A stretch of DNA of 64,000 nt, taken from Manis javanica (Eukaryota > Chordata > Mammalia > Pholidota > Manidae). Shown here piece by piece: positions 1 through 11,939 of this stretch. The stretch spans positions 36,422,501 through 36,486,500 of the forward strand of contig NC_133157.1 of the NCBI RefSeq assembly GCF_040802235.1, given 5' to 3'. A program made the translations under genes and the position numbers. How positions within the stretch are numbered: the stretch's first letter is position 1; every line of letters begins with the position of its first letter. The notes below the pieces were generated by a model, which saw nothing but the letters and a program-made list of their open reading frames with translations, did not search any database and was not told the origin of the DNA.

Positions 1-104
1 CAAAATCAGTTCAAAGGGAAAAGGACAGTTTTCTCAACAGTGTCCCCGACATTCAGAAGCAAAAAATAAACCTCCATCCATGCCTTGCACAATATATAAA
101 AATT

Positions 105-570
105 AACTTAGGGAGATGGGACATTACAGCTCAGAGGTACAGGGTTTCTTTCAGGGGTAATGAAAATGTCCTAATGTGACTGTGGTAATCATTGCAGAAA
201 TCTCTGAACATTCAAAAAACCACTGGACTGTACAGTAAATGGTGAAGTTTGTGCAATATATGGATATACCACAACATGGATGAATGTCAAATGCATCATG
301 GTAAATTAAAGAACCCAGACTCAAAAGGTTATATACCATATGATTTCATTTATAATATTCTGGAAAAGGAAAAAATTTACAGGAACAGAAAATTAGTCTA
401 GCACCAGGGACTGTGAATAGTGGGGGAAGGAAGGGACTGACTATAAAAGGAACATGGGAATTTTTTTAGGTTGGTGGACTAGTCTATACATGCATTTGTT
501 ACAACTCACAGAACTGAAAACTAAAAAGGGAAAGTGTTACTACAACATCAACTATACCTCGATTTTTAAA
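105..570 (+). mobile_element. Ancient L1 3' ends (two fragments)
   Basis: About 130-300 resembles the 3' terminal region of old mammalian L1 (L1M): a 'ggggtaatgaaaatgt' type block followed by the 'gtggtaatcattgca' and 'ccactggactgtacagtaaatggtgaa' signatures. A second, differently truncated L1M 3' end follows at about 300-570, with the block ending near 'caactatacctcga'. Both read on the plus strand and are heavily diverged. Exact limits and subfamily cannot be set by eye. Confidence 0.5.
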
Positions 571-2516
571 AAAGTATATATATATACCCATAACATTGGA
601 ATTAGATAATGTCAATACTAATAATACTTTAACCTATCCCACTGGAATTAAGTATTTTTTAAATGCGTAAATTCAAAATGACAAATCATATAGCTGTACT
701 AAATTCTATTACTGTGCTTTCTGCCTGATAACAAGTTTTCTACAATGATATATGGTTTCTAACAATGGATATTTTTCCCAAATTAAGAGCAAAAAAACAT
801 ATTTAAGTAAATCAGTTTATGTCTCAGCTTAATTTTCTTCAGAAAGAGAATAAAATGAGTTGAAAAATGCAAATTCAAATAACGTTATTTTTTTTTACTA
901 AGGTATCAATGATATACAATCTTATGAAGGTTCACATAAGCAACATTGTATTTACTAGATTCACCCGTATTATCCAGCCCCCCCACCCAACTGCAGTCAA
1001 TGTCCATCAGCAAATAACATGCTATAGTCACTACTTGACTTCTCTGTGCTATACTGTCTTCCCTGAGACCACTCTACATTATGTGTGAATCCCCTTCTGC
1101 CTCCCTCCATTCCCACCCTCCCCCACCCCTCCACTAGTCCCTTCTTGGAGTCTGTGAATGCTCCTGCTTTGTTCCTTCAGTTTTTTCTTTGTTCTTATAC
1201 TCCACATATGAGTGAAATCACTTGGTACTTGTCTTTCTCCCCCTGGCTTATTTCACTGAGCATAATACCCTCAAGCTCCATCCATGTTGTTGCAAATGAT
1301 AGGATTTGCTTTCTTCTCATGGCTGAATGGTATTCCACTGTGTATATATACCACTTGTTCTTTATCCATTCATCTACTGATGGACACTTAGGTTGCTTCC
1401 ATATCTTGGCTATTGTAAATAGTGTTGCAATAAACATAGGGTTGCATATGTCTTTTTTAATCTGGAATCTTGTTTTCTTTGGGTATTCCTTGGAGTGGAA
1501 TTACTGGGTCAAACGGTATTTCTATTTTTATATTTTGAGGAAATTACATATTGCTTTCCACAATGGTTGAACTAATTTACATTCCCACCAACAGTGTAGA
1601 AGGATTGCCGTTCCTCAATATCCTAGCCAGCATTTGTTCTTGCTTGTCTTTTCGATGTTGGTGTTCCTAACTGGTGTGAGGTGATATCTCATTGTGGATT
1701 TAATTTGCATTTCCCTGATGATTAGCAATGTGGAGGATCTTTTCATGTGCCTGTTGGCATCTGAACTTCTTTGGAGAAGTGTCTGTTCAGCTCCTCTGCC
1801 CATTTTTTAATTGGGTTATTTGCTTTTTGTTTGTTGAGGCACATGAACTCTTTATACATTTTGGATGTCTACCCCTTATCAGATAGGTATTTATGAATAT
1901 ATTCTCCCATAATGTAGGATGCCTTTTTGATCTGCTGATGGTATCCTTTGCTGTACAGAAGCTTTGAAGTTTGATGCAATACCACTTTTTCATTGTTGCT
2001 TTTGTTTTCCTTGCCAGAGGATATGTGTTCAGGAAAAAGTTGCTCATGTTTATATTCAAGAGACTTTTGCCTATGTTTTCTTCTATGAATTTTATGGTTT
2101 CATGACTCACATTCAGGCCTTTGATCCATTTAGAGTTTACTTTTGTGTCAGGAGTTAAACAAAATTAAGTTTCATTCTTGTACATGTAGATGTCCAGTTT
2201 TGCCAACACCAGTTGTTGAAGAGGCTGTTGTTTCCCCATTGTATATACATACCTTTATTGTATATTAATTGACCATACATGCATGGGCTAATATCTGGGC
2301 TTGCTATTCTATTCCATAATCTATGGGTCTGTTCTTGTGCCAGTACCAAATTGTCTTGATTACTATGGCTCTGTAGCAGAGCTTGAAGTTAGGGAGCATA
2401 AACCACCCACCTTTGTTCTACCTTCTCAGGATTGCTTTGGCTATTTGGGGTCTTTTGTGATTCTACATGAATTTTAGAACTATTTGTTCTAGTTCACTGA
2501 AAAATGCTATTGGTAT

Positions 2517-4070
2517 ATCTTTTAAGTCACCAAATTGATATTCAATCACATGAGCAACATTGTGGTTACTAGACTCCCCCCATTATCAAGTCCCCACTAC
2601 ATACCCCATTACAGTCACTGTCCATCAGCATAGTAAGATGCTGTAGAGTCACTACTTATTTTCTCTGTGCTATACATCCTTCCCTGTGCCCCCACCCACC
2701 CACAATGTTATGTGTGCTAATCATAATGCCCCCTAATCCCCTTATCCCTCCCTTCGCACCTACTTCTCCCAGTCCCTTTCCTCTTGGTAAGTGTTAGTCC
2801 ATTCTTGGGTTCTGTGAATCTGCTGCTGTTACGTTCCTTCAGTTTTTGCTTTGTTATTATACTACACAGATGAATAGTATCATTTGATACTTGTCTTTCT
2901 CTGCCTGGCTTATTTCACTGAGCATAACACCCTCTAGTTCCATCTATGTTGTTGCAAATGGCAGGATTTCTTATCTTATTATGGCTGAATAATATTCCAT
3001 TCTGTATATGTACCATATCTTCTTTATCCATTCATCTACTGATGGACACATAGGTTGCTTCCACATCTTGGCTATTGTAAATACTGCTACAATAAACATA
3101 GGGGGACATATTTTTTTTTTGGAATCTGACATCCTGTATTCTCAGGGTAAATTTCTAGGAGTGTAATTCCCAGGTCAAATGGTATATCTATGTATTTTTA
3201 GTTTGTTGAGAAACTTCTATATTGCTTTCAACAATGGTTGAACTAATTTACATTCCCACCAGCAGTGTAGAAGGGTTCCCCTTTCTCCACATCCTCGCCA
3301 ACATTTGCTGTTGTTGTCTTTTGGATGTTGGCCATCCTAACTGGTGTGAGAAGGTATCTCACTGTGGTTTTAATTTGCATTTCTCAGATGATTAACGATG
3401 TGGAGCATCTTTTCATGCACCTGTTGGCCATCTCAATTTCTTCTTTGGAGAAGTGCCTGTTCAGATGCTCTACCCATTTTTTAATCGAGTTATTTGCTTT
3501 TTGGTTGTTGAGGCATGTGAGCTCTTTATACATTTTGTATATCAAACCCTTATCAGATATGTATTTATGAATATATTCTCCCATAATGTGGGATGCCTTT
3601 TTGTTCTACTGATGGTGTCCTTTGCTGTACAGAAGGTCTTTAGTTTGATATAGTCCCACTTGTTCATTTTTACTTTTGTTACCCTTGCCCAGGAAGATAT
3701 GTTCGTGAAAAAGTTGCTCATGTTTATATTCAAGAGAGTTTTGCCTATGTTTTCTTCTAAGAGTTTTATGCTTCCATGAGTTATATTCAGGTCTTTGATC
3801 CATTTCGAGTTTACTTCCGGGTATGGAGTTAAGACAATAATCCAGATTCATTCTCTTACATGAAGCTGTCCAGTTTTCCCAACACCAGTTGGTGAAGAGG
3901 CTGACAATTTCCCATTGTATATCCATGGCTACTTTATCATATAGTAATTGACCATATATGCTTGGGTTAATATCTGGACTCTCTATTCTGTTCCGATGGT
4001 CTATGGGTCTGTTCTTGTGCCAGTACCAAATTGTCTTGATTACTGTGGCTCTGTAGCAGAGCTTGAAGCG
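2517..4070 (-). mobile_element. L1-B: 5'-truncated L1 nested in L1-A
   Basis: At 2517 the L1-A ORF2 sequence stops and a second minus-strand L1 3' UTR begins ('catgagcaacattgtggtta'). It runs through the ORF2 C-terminal coding region and ends at about 4070. The L1-A ORF2 then resumes. The 11 bp 'gctattggtat' occurs at 2506-2516 and again at 4071-4081, a target-site duplication within L1-A. The pieces of ORF2 inside (for example 3606-3926 minus) carry frameshifts. This is a classic 5'-truncated L1 insertion, younger than L1-A. Confidence 0.88.
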
Positions 4071-4518
4071 GCTATTGGTATTTTTGTAGGGACTGCACTG
4101 AATCTGTAGATTGCTTTAGGCAGGAGGGACATTTTGACAATATTAATTCTTCCTATCCATGAGAATGGGATGTATTTCCATTTATTGGTGTCTTCTTTAA
4201 TTTCTCTCATGAGTGTCTTGTAGTTTTCAGAGCTATAGGTCTTTCACACCCTTGGTTAGGTTTATTCCTAGGTATTTTATTCTTTTTGATGCAATTGTAA
4301 ATGGAATACTTTTCCTGATTTCTCTTTCTGCTAGATCATTGTTAGTATATAAGAATGCAACAGATTTCTGTGTATTAATTTTGTATCCTGCCACTTTGCT
4401 GAATTCAGTTATTAGTTCTAGTAGTGTAGGGGTGGATTTTTTAGGTTTTTTATGTACAATATCTGTCATCTGAAAACAGTTTAACTTCATTAACAATCTG
4501 AATGTCTTTTATTTCTTT

Positions 4519-4917
4519 TTTTAATGATCTACAGCTTGATTTATTTATTTTGGTATCATTAATATACAATTACATGAGCAACACTGTGGTTACTAGACTC
4601 CCCCCATTATCAAGTCCCCACCAAATACCCCATTACAGCCACTATCTTTCAGTGTAGTAAGATGCTATAGAATCATTACTTGTCTTCTCTTTGTTATACT
4701 GCCTTCCCCGTGCCTGCCCCCTAATTGTGTGTGCTAATCATAATACCACTTTTTCCCCCTCCTCCCTCCCTTCCCACCCAGTCCCTCTCCCTTTGGTAAC
4801 TGTTAGTTCATTCTAGGGTTCTGTGAGTCTGCTGCTGTTTTGTTCCTTCTTCAGTTTTTTCTTTGTTCTTACACTCCACAGATGAGTGAAATCATTTGAT
4901 ACTTGTCTTTCTCTGCA
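4519..4917 (-). mobile_element. L1-C: short 5'-truncated L1 nested in L1-A
   Basis: About 400 bp of minus-strand L1 3' UTR and the extreme ORF2 end interrupts L1-A between the regions encoding the FADD-like motif and the upstream reverse transcriptase block. The direct repeat 'ttttatttcttt' at 4507-4518 and 4918-4929 marks its target-site duplication. Confidence 0.85.
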
Positions 4918-5924
4918 TTTTATTTCTTTGTGTTGTCTGACTGCTGTGGCTAGGACCTCCAGTATTATGTTGAATACAAGTGGTGAAAGTGGGCATCCTT
5001 TTCTTGTTCCCAGTCTTAGAGGAAAAGCTTTCAGCTTTTTGCTGTTGAGTAATGCTGGCTGTGAGTTTGCTGTATATGGCCTTTATTATGTTGAAGTACT
5101 TTCCCTCTACACTCATTTTGTTGAGAGTTTTTATCATGAATGGATGTTGAATTTTGTCAGATGCTTCTTCAGCATCTAGAGAGATGATCATGTGATTTTT
5201 TGTCCTTTTTTGTTGATGTATATGATGTTGATGGACTTTTTATTATACTATCCTTGCATTCCTGGAATAAATCCTACTTGATCATGATGGATAATCTTTT
5301 GGATGTATTTTTAAATTCAGTTTGCTAATATTTTGGTGAGTATTTTTGCTTCTATGTTCATCAGGGATACTGGTCTGTAATTTTCTTCTTTTGTGGTATG
5401 TTTGCATGGTTTTGGTATTAGAGTGATACTGGCCTTACAGAATGAATTTGGAAGTATTCCCACCTCTTCTACTTTTTGGAAAACTTTAAGGAGGATTGGA
5501 TATTAGGTCTTCACTAAATGTTTGATAAAATTCAGTGGTGAAACCATCTGGTCCAGATGTTTTGTTCTTAGGTAGTTTTTTGATTACCAATTCAATTTTG
5601 GTGCTGGTAACTGGTCTATTCAGATTTTCTGTTTCTGGGTCAGCCTTGGGAGGTTGTATTTTTCTGGAAAGTTGACCATTTCTTCTAGGATATCCAGTTT
5701 GTTGACATAATTTTTCATAGTATTCTCTTATAATTCTTTGTATTTCTGTGGTGTCTGTAGTGATTTTTCCTTTCTCATTTCTGATTCTGTTTATGTGTGT
5801 AGACACTGTTTTTTTTCCTGATAAGTCTGGCTAGGGGTTTATCTATTTAATTTTCTTGAAGAACCAACTCCTGGTTTCAATGATAATATTGTTTTATTCT
5901 TCTCAATTTAATTTATTTCTGCTC

Positions 5925-5947
5925 TTATTTATTTATTTATTTATTTA
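5925..5947. repeat. (TTTA)n microsatellite
   Basis: About five to six units of 'ttta' lie inside the complement of L1-A ORF2, apparently grown from an A-rich part of the element. Confidence 0.8.
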
Positions 5948-7269
5948 ACTCCTTTTACTGACTTTGGACCTCATTTGTTCTTCTTTTTCTAGTTTCATCA
6001 ATTGTGAGTTTAGACTGTTCATTTGGGATTGTTCTTCCTTGAGGTTTATCTGTATTGCAATATACTTCCCTCTTAGAATGGCCTTCGCAGCATCCCACAG
6101 ATATTGTGGTGTTGAGTTATTATTGTAATGTCTCCATATATTGCTTGATCTCTGTTTTAATTTGGTCACTGATCCATTATTTAGGAGCATGTTGTTAGGC
6201 TTCCATGTGTTTCTGGGTTTATTAGTTTTCTTTGCACAATTTATTTCTAGTTTCATACCTTTGTGATCTGAGAAGCTGGCTAGACAATTTCAATCCTTCT
6301 GAATTTACGGAGACTCTTTTTGTCACCTAGTATGTAATCTATTCTTGAAAATGTTCCATGTGTACCTGAGAAGAATGTGTATCCTGCTGCTTTTGGGTGT
6401 TCTGTAGATGTCTGTTAGGTTCACCTGTTCTAATGTGTTGTTCAGTGCCTATGTCTCCTTATTTTCTGTCTGGTTGATCTGTCCTTTGGAATGAGTGGTG
6501 TGTTTAAGTCTCCTAAAATGAATGCATTGCATTCTATCTCCCCCTTTACTTCTGTGTTATTTGTTTCACATACATAACTGCTCCTGTTTTGGGTGCAGAG
6601 ATATTCATAATGGTTATATCTTCTTGTTGGACTGACCCCTTTATCAATACGTAATGTCCTTCATTGTCTCGTTACTTTCTTTGTTTTGAAGTCTATTTCG
6701 TCCTATACAAGTACTGCAACTCCTGCTTTTTCTTCCCTATTATTTGCATTAATTGTCTTTTTCCATTCCTTCACTTTTAGTCTGTGTATATCTTTGGGTT
6801 TGAAGTGGGTCTTTGGTAGGCAGCATATAGATGGGTCTTGTTTTTTTTATCTGTTCTGTAACTCTGTCTTTGATTTGGTGCATTCAGTCCATTTACATTT
6901 AGGGTGATTATCGAGATATGGACTTATTGCCATTGCTGACTTTAGATTCATGTTTACCAAAGGTTCAAGGGTAGCTTCTTTACTATCTAATAGTCTTACT
7001 TAACTTGCTTATTAATTAGTATGTTATTTCAAACACAATCTAAAGGTTCTTTATTTCCCCCTTCTTTTTCTTCCTCCTCCACTCTTTATATATTAGGTGT
7101 CATATTTTGTACTCTGTAAATCCCTTGACTGACTTTGTGGGTAGTTGATTTAATTGGTCTACTTCCTTTACTGTGGTTTTATTTCCTCTGGTGACAGTTA
7201 TTTAGCCTTAGGAACACTTCCATCTATAGCAGTCCCTTTAAAATACAATGTAAAGATGGTTTGTGGGAG

Positions 7270-8087
7270 GTAAATTTCCTCAACTTTTGCTTGTCTGGAA
7301 ATTACTGAATGCCTCCTTCAAATTTAAATTATAATTTTGCCAGATAGAGTACTCTTGGTTGGTACCCTTCTGTTTCATTGTATTAAATATATCATGCCTC
7401 TCCCTTCTGGCCTGTAAGGTTTCTGCTGAGAAGTCTGATGATAGCCTGATGGGTTTTCCTTTGTAGGTGATGGGTTTTCCTTTTTTCTCTCTCTGACTTC
7501 TTTTAATACTCTGTCTTTGTCCTTGATCTTTGCCATTTTGACAGTATTATGTGTCTTGGTGTTGTCTTCCTTGGGTCCCTTGTGTTGGGAGATCTGTGTA
7601 CCTCCATGGCCTGAGAGACTATCTCCTTCCCCAGATTGGGGAAGTTCTCAGCAATTACCTCCTCAAAGACTCTTTTTATCCCTTCTCCTCTCTTCTTCTG
7701 GTGCGCTTGTACTGTGAATATTTTTCTTTTTGGACTGGTCTCACAGTTTTCTTATTTTTTCATTCCTAGACATGCTTTAGTCTCTCTGTGCCTCAGCTTC
7801 TTTGTATTCCTGTTCTCTAATTTCTGTTTCATTTACCATCTCCTCTACCTCTCTAATCTGCTTTTATTTCCCTCCATTGTATGTTTCACTTCAGATACTG
7901 TATTTTTGAGTTTCTCTTTTTTGAAGTCCTCCCTGAGACCTTGACTATTTTTTTGTAGCTCCATGAGCACGTTTATGATTTTTATTTTCAAATCTTTATC
8001 AAGAAGATTGGTAATTTCAGTTTTGCTTAGCCCTCTTTCTTGTGATTGAGGAATTTTGGTTTGTACCAGATTCATTTGCCATTTCAT
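7270..8087 (-). pseudogene. Decayed L1 ORF1 (RNA-binding protein) of L1-A
   Basis: The minus strand from about 8087 shows an L1 ORF1p-like N terminus ('LVQTKIPQSQE', then a lysine/isoleucine-rich stretch 'DLKIKIINVLMELQKN') ahead of the coiled-coil region. The complement of the conserved RNA-recognition and C-terminal parts continues down to about 7270. Frames shift repeatedly. The order matches the intact ORF1 at 40252-41175 in this window, which served as the internal reference. Confidence 0.7.
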
Positions 8088-9066
8088 ATTTGTAATGATT
8101 ACTACAGAATAATAACTTCATGTAGGCAGCACCCTATACTGTCTAGAAACTCTAGTCTGTGGAGCTGCCCAGCACCTGGCACAATGGTGAGGATCACAAG
8201 CATGCAGTGCCAGTGCCTGCTGGGAGGAAAGAGCTCTTTCCTGATTCCCAGCTGCACTGCCTGCCTCCACTGCCAGGGCCAGCGGGCAAAGTGCACAGGG
8301 AGGAGCCTCTGCATTACATCCCTGTAGCTGCCACAGGCGGGGCCACCCTCCAGCTGGCCTGGTGTGATGGCAGAGGCAGCAGCTGATTTGCAAACCACTG
8401 CTGGCCAGGTGGAAGGAGCAGCAGGCTGCGTATTTAAGTGGGGGACCTCAGAGCATGTTGCCAGCCCGGGGAATGGATTGTCTGAAGCTCCTGAAATTTC
8501 CCAACCTGCTGGGCTGAGCATGCTGGTCCTTTCTCCTCAGCAGCAAGCACTGTGTAATCCTTGCCCTTTAGTGCCCCTCTGGCTATTTGGAAGTGTCAAC
8601 ATGCCCGCCTTTCTTGTGTCCCAGAGTGGGCGGTTGTTGGCACCTGTTCTCCACAAATGGCTGAAATCTCAGTCTCTCCAAGTATTGTGCCTGTCTTTGC
8701 TTTCCAACCCCATTAATCTGCAGAGCACCATGTAGTATGGGTTCATGCTGCTGAAGCATATCTCCAGAGACAGGTGGTCAGCAGTTCTGGGTTTCTACTC
8801 CCTCCCTGCTCCATTTCTCTTCATCCCACCTGTGAGCTGGGGTGTGGGGATGGCTTGGATCCCATCGGATCATGGCCTTGCTACTTTTATCCTTTTCCAT
8901 GATGTCTTCTCTTTTCCCCAAATGCAGGCACTCCGTGGCAGTCTTCTTTCTGGTCACTCTTTCAAACTTAGTTGTATTTGCTGTATTTTTGTATTATATG
9001 TGATTTTGGGAGGAGGTTTCTGCCTCACTTCTCATGCTGCCATCTTTTCTTCTCTCCTCAAATAAC

Positions 9067-9898
9067 ATATTAATACTATGTCTTTAACTGGCAAAATACC
9101 TTCTAAACTTAGCAGACACAGCAAAGCTAAGAGAGTTTTTAAGAAGCATTTGCCACAGCTAGCAGGTATACGATTTCCCCATGGGGTAATGAAAATATTC
9201 TAAAATTGATTGTGGTAATGGTTTCAACACTGTGAACATACTAGTAAACACTCCTGAATTATACTAAGTGGGTGAACTGTACAATATGTGAATTATCAAT
9301 AAAGCTGTTACCAAAAACAAGTAGCTCTGAATTTGAGAAGGATGCCATCTAAAGAATGATTATATAGATACAGAAGAATAAAAGGGGAAATACAGGTGAC
9401 ATATTTTCACTTTAACAATGGCTATTTTAAGTGAAATAACTAATAATTTTATTCACTGGTAAAGAGAAATTTACTCATTAATTTTTATAATCTGTTGGAT
9501 AATAAATTAGCTCTTTTTAGGTATGCCAAGAACAAAGTTACCAAACAAAGTAAGCTCTCCAACAGCCCATTCCTGATTCCTAGCCAAGGCTATTTCATAG
9601 AAGCATTTGCATAGCTTGCTTTACATCCCTACTTACTATCTGTCCTACATTGGGCAGAAAATCATACCACAGCAATATACCCTGATGGCTAGTGACCCCA
9701 GAAGTGTAGGTGTCCCCACTTTAAGGCCTATTAGCCAGCAAGTGTCATTCAAATATAAAGTGTTAAAAAGCAAACGATCATCATGAATCTCCATTACTTA
9801 CAGAAAGTTACTGGTTAGTTAACTGCTAGGAATTAACCAAAACATTGAATAGAAGAAAGAAAAGCTGTGCCCAAACTCTTTAAAGATAAAAAAGTATT
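9067..9898. other. Non-repetitive or ancient sequence with one L1M tail
   Basis: No gene is seen. About 9178-9315 is a plus-strand old L1 3' end: 'ggggtaatgaaaatattcta', then 'gtgaattatcaataaagctgtt'. The remainder, including 9320-9895, shows nothing recognisable. Confidence 0.5.
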
Positions 9899-10852
9899 AT
9901 ATAGAAGATGGCGGCAGGAGAGGTGAGACAGAGAACTAACTCCTCCCAAAACCACAAAAAGTACAAAAATATAGTTAATTAATACAACCAACCCTAAAAT
10001 AGCAACAGGAAAGAAGGCTGAACCAGACTGGATACAGACCTCACAAACAGAGCAGACCTCATGAAACAGGGTAACATACCAAAGTCTTGATCCGTTAGGA
10101 CCCAGGCCCTTCCCCCACCACAGCTCACCAGTGGGAGGAAGAGAAACGGAATGGGGAAAGGGTGGAAACCTGGGACTGCAGAACACCTAGCCCTGGAGAT
10201 CTGCTTTGCGAGCAGAAACCTACACTGTGTGGTGCTCTGGAGGTTGGGGAGCTGGGACAGGCGGAGTGCTTGAGGGACTGAGATTCCGGCCATATGTGGA
10301 GGACAGGATCCACATCTGGCCACTCTGGGACAAAGGAAAGGCAGACAGTCTGAGAGGATTCCTAGAAGTGAGAGGGCAGGTGAAGGGGCGGGGTTTACAC
10401 AAAGCTTGCTGCGTGGGAGAAGAGACAGCTGGACAAGGTTGCCTGAGCGCGCTCTGCCTAGCAGGTTGGGAACTTTGAGGAGCTTCAGGCACTCCATTCC
10501 CCTGGCTGCTGCTCAGCTCTGAGGCCCCACACTGTGACACGCCTGCTGAGCCTTCCTCCTGGCCTGACAGCACCAACTTGCAAACCAGCAGTCACTGCAC
10601 TGGTGTCAGGCCAGTCAGGGGAGGCCCCACTCAAAACAGCTAGAGATGCAAAGCACAGAGGTTTACACCTGTGTGCTCAGACCACTGGCTCTGATACTGG
10701 AGAGAGGCACCACAGATGGGAATCAGGAAACAGATCATTCCTCACCCCAGGCAGCAGCTCCGCTCCCCTACAACCCCCAACCTCACTCTAGGGGCTGAGC
10801 AGCTCCAAAGACTGGAGTCTCTGGGCACTAGAGGGCACCACACAGAAATATG

Positions 10853-11713
10853 AATGAAACATCAGAAGAACCTGGTTCAGACCAAAATCTCACAAACCCC
10901 AGAAAAAGGGCCAAATGAATCTGAACTCACCAATCTTCCTGAGAGTTCAAAATAAAAATCATAAACATGCTTATGGAGGTACAGAAAAACAGTAAAAAAC
11001 TCAGGAACGAATTTAAGATGTAGATTCAATCATTAAATTCCATATCTGAAATGAAACATACAATGGAGAAATTTTAAAGCAGATTAGATGCAGTAGAAGA
11101 GACCATAAATGGAACAGAAATTAGAGAAGACGAATACAAAGAAGCTGAGGCACAGAGAAAAAAAAAGAATCTCTAAGAATGAAAGAATATTGAGAGAACT
11201 GTGTGACCAATCCAAATGGAACAATATTTACATTATAGGGGTACCAGAAGAAGAAGAGAAAACTGGATAGAAAGTGTCATTGAGGACGTAATTGCTGAAA
11301 ACTTTACCAATCTGGGGAAGGAGGTCTCTCAAGCCATGGAGATACACAGATCTCCCAACACAAAGGACCCAAAGAAGACAACATCAAGGCATGTAACAAT
11401 TAAAATGGCAAAGATCAAGGATAAAGACAGACTTTTAAAAGCAGCCACAGAGAGGAAAAAAGATCACCTACAAAGGAAAACCCATCAGGCTGTCATCAGA
11501 CTTCTCAACAGAAACTTTACAGGCCAGAAGGGAGTGTGTCATGATGTATTTAATGCAATGAAGCAGAAGAACCTTGAACCAACAATACTCTACCCAGCAA
11601 GGTTATCATTTAAATTTGAAGGACAGATTAAACAACTTTTAGATAAGCAAAAGCTGAGAGAATTTACCTCCCACAAACCACCTCTGCAGTGCATTTTGGA
11701 GGGACTCCAATAG
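10853..11713 (+). pseudogene. Decayed L1 ORF1 of L1-D
   Basis: The start codon region lies near 10853. The conserved half is readable at 11216-11713: an 'IHRSPNTKDPKKTTSRHVTIKMAK' type RNA-binding block is followed by 'RLSFKFEGQIKQLLDKQKL' and ends 'LQCILEGLQ'. This matches the C-terminal two thirds of the intact ORF1p at 40252-41175. The N-terminal coiled coil is broken by stops and shifts. Confidence 0.8.
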
Positions 11714-11939
11714 ATGGAAGTATTCCTAAGGCTAAATAGATGTCACCCTAGGGATAGACCAAGAGTACAGAATATGATTCATAACATACAAAGAATGGAG
11801 GAGGAAGAAAAAGAAGTAAAGAAAAAAAAAGGACCTTTACATTGTGTTTGTAATAGCATACGAACTGAGTTAAATTAGACTGTTAGATAGTAAGGGAATT
11901 ACCCCTGAACCCTTGGTAACCATGAATCTAAAGCCTGCA

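Larger units (their letters stand above)
1195..7010 (-). pseudogene. Decayed L1 ORF2 (endonuclease/reverse transcriptase) of L1-A
   Basis: Minus-strand fragments match L1 ORF2p in order. The C-terminal cysteine region and 'IYTVEYHSAMRRKQ' type end lie near 1200-1440. The segment '[18 protein letters not shown]' lies at 4233-4496. The reverse transcriptase block '[17 protein letters not shown]' lies at 4892-5191, and '[21 protein letters not shown]' type sequence at 5486-5806. The endonuclease end reaches about 7000. Stops and frameshifts separate these blocks. L1-B (2517-4070) and L1-C (4519-4917) physically interrupt the gene. It cannot encode a working polymerase. Confidence 0.8.
884..9057 (-). 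mobile_element. L1-A: near full-length LINE-1, minus strand, host of two nested L1s
   Basis: The element begins on the left with a poly(T) run and the complement of an L1 3' UTR. It then runs through complement ORF2 (about 1195-7010), ORF1 (about 7270-8087) and a GC-richer 5' UTR (about 8100-9057), whose 5' end carries the complement of an 'agatggcagcatgag' YY1-type start. A 9 bp direct repeat 'tcaaataac' at 875-883 and 9058-9066 is the likely target-site duplication. Removing nested L1-B and L1-C leaves about 6.2 kb, close to full length for this family. Reading frames are broken many times, so the copy is dead. Its age must exceed that of L1-B and L1-C. Confidence 0.85.

Noticed and set aside
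8102-8735. Overlapping open frames on both strands
   Set aside because: The GC-rich 5' UTR of L1-A stays open by composition. The same applies to 9994-10576 in L1-D and 27489-28069 in L1-G.
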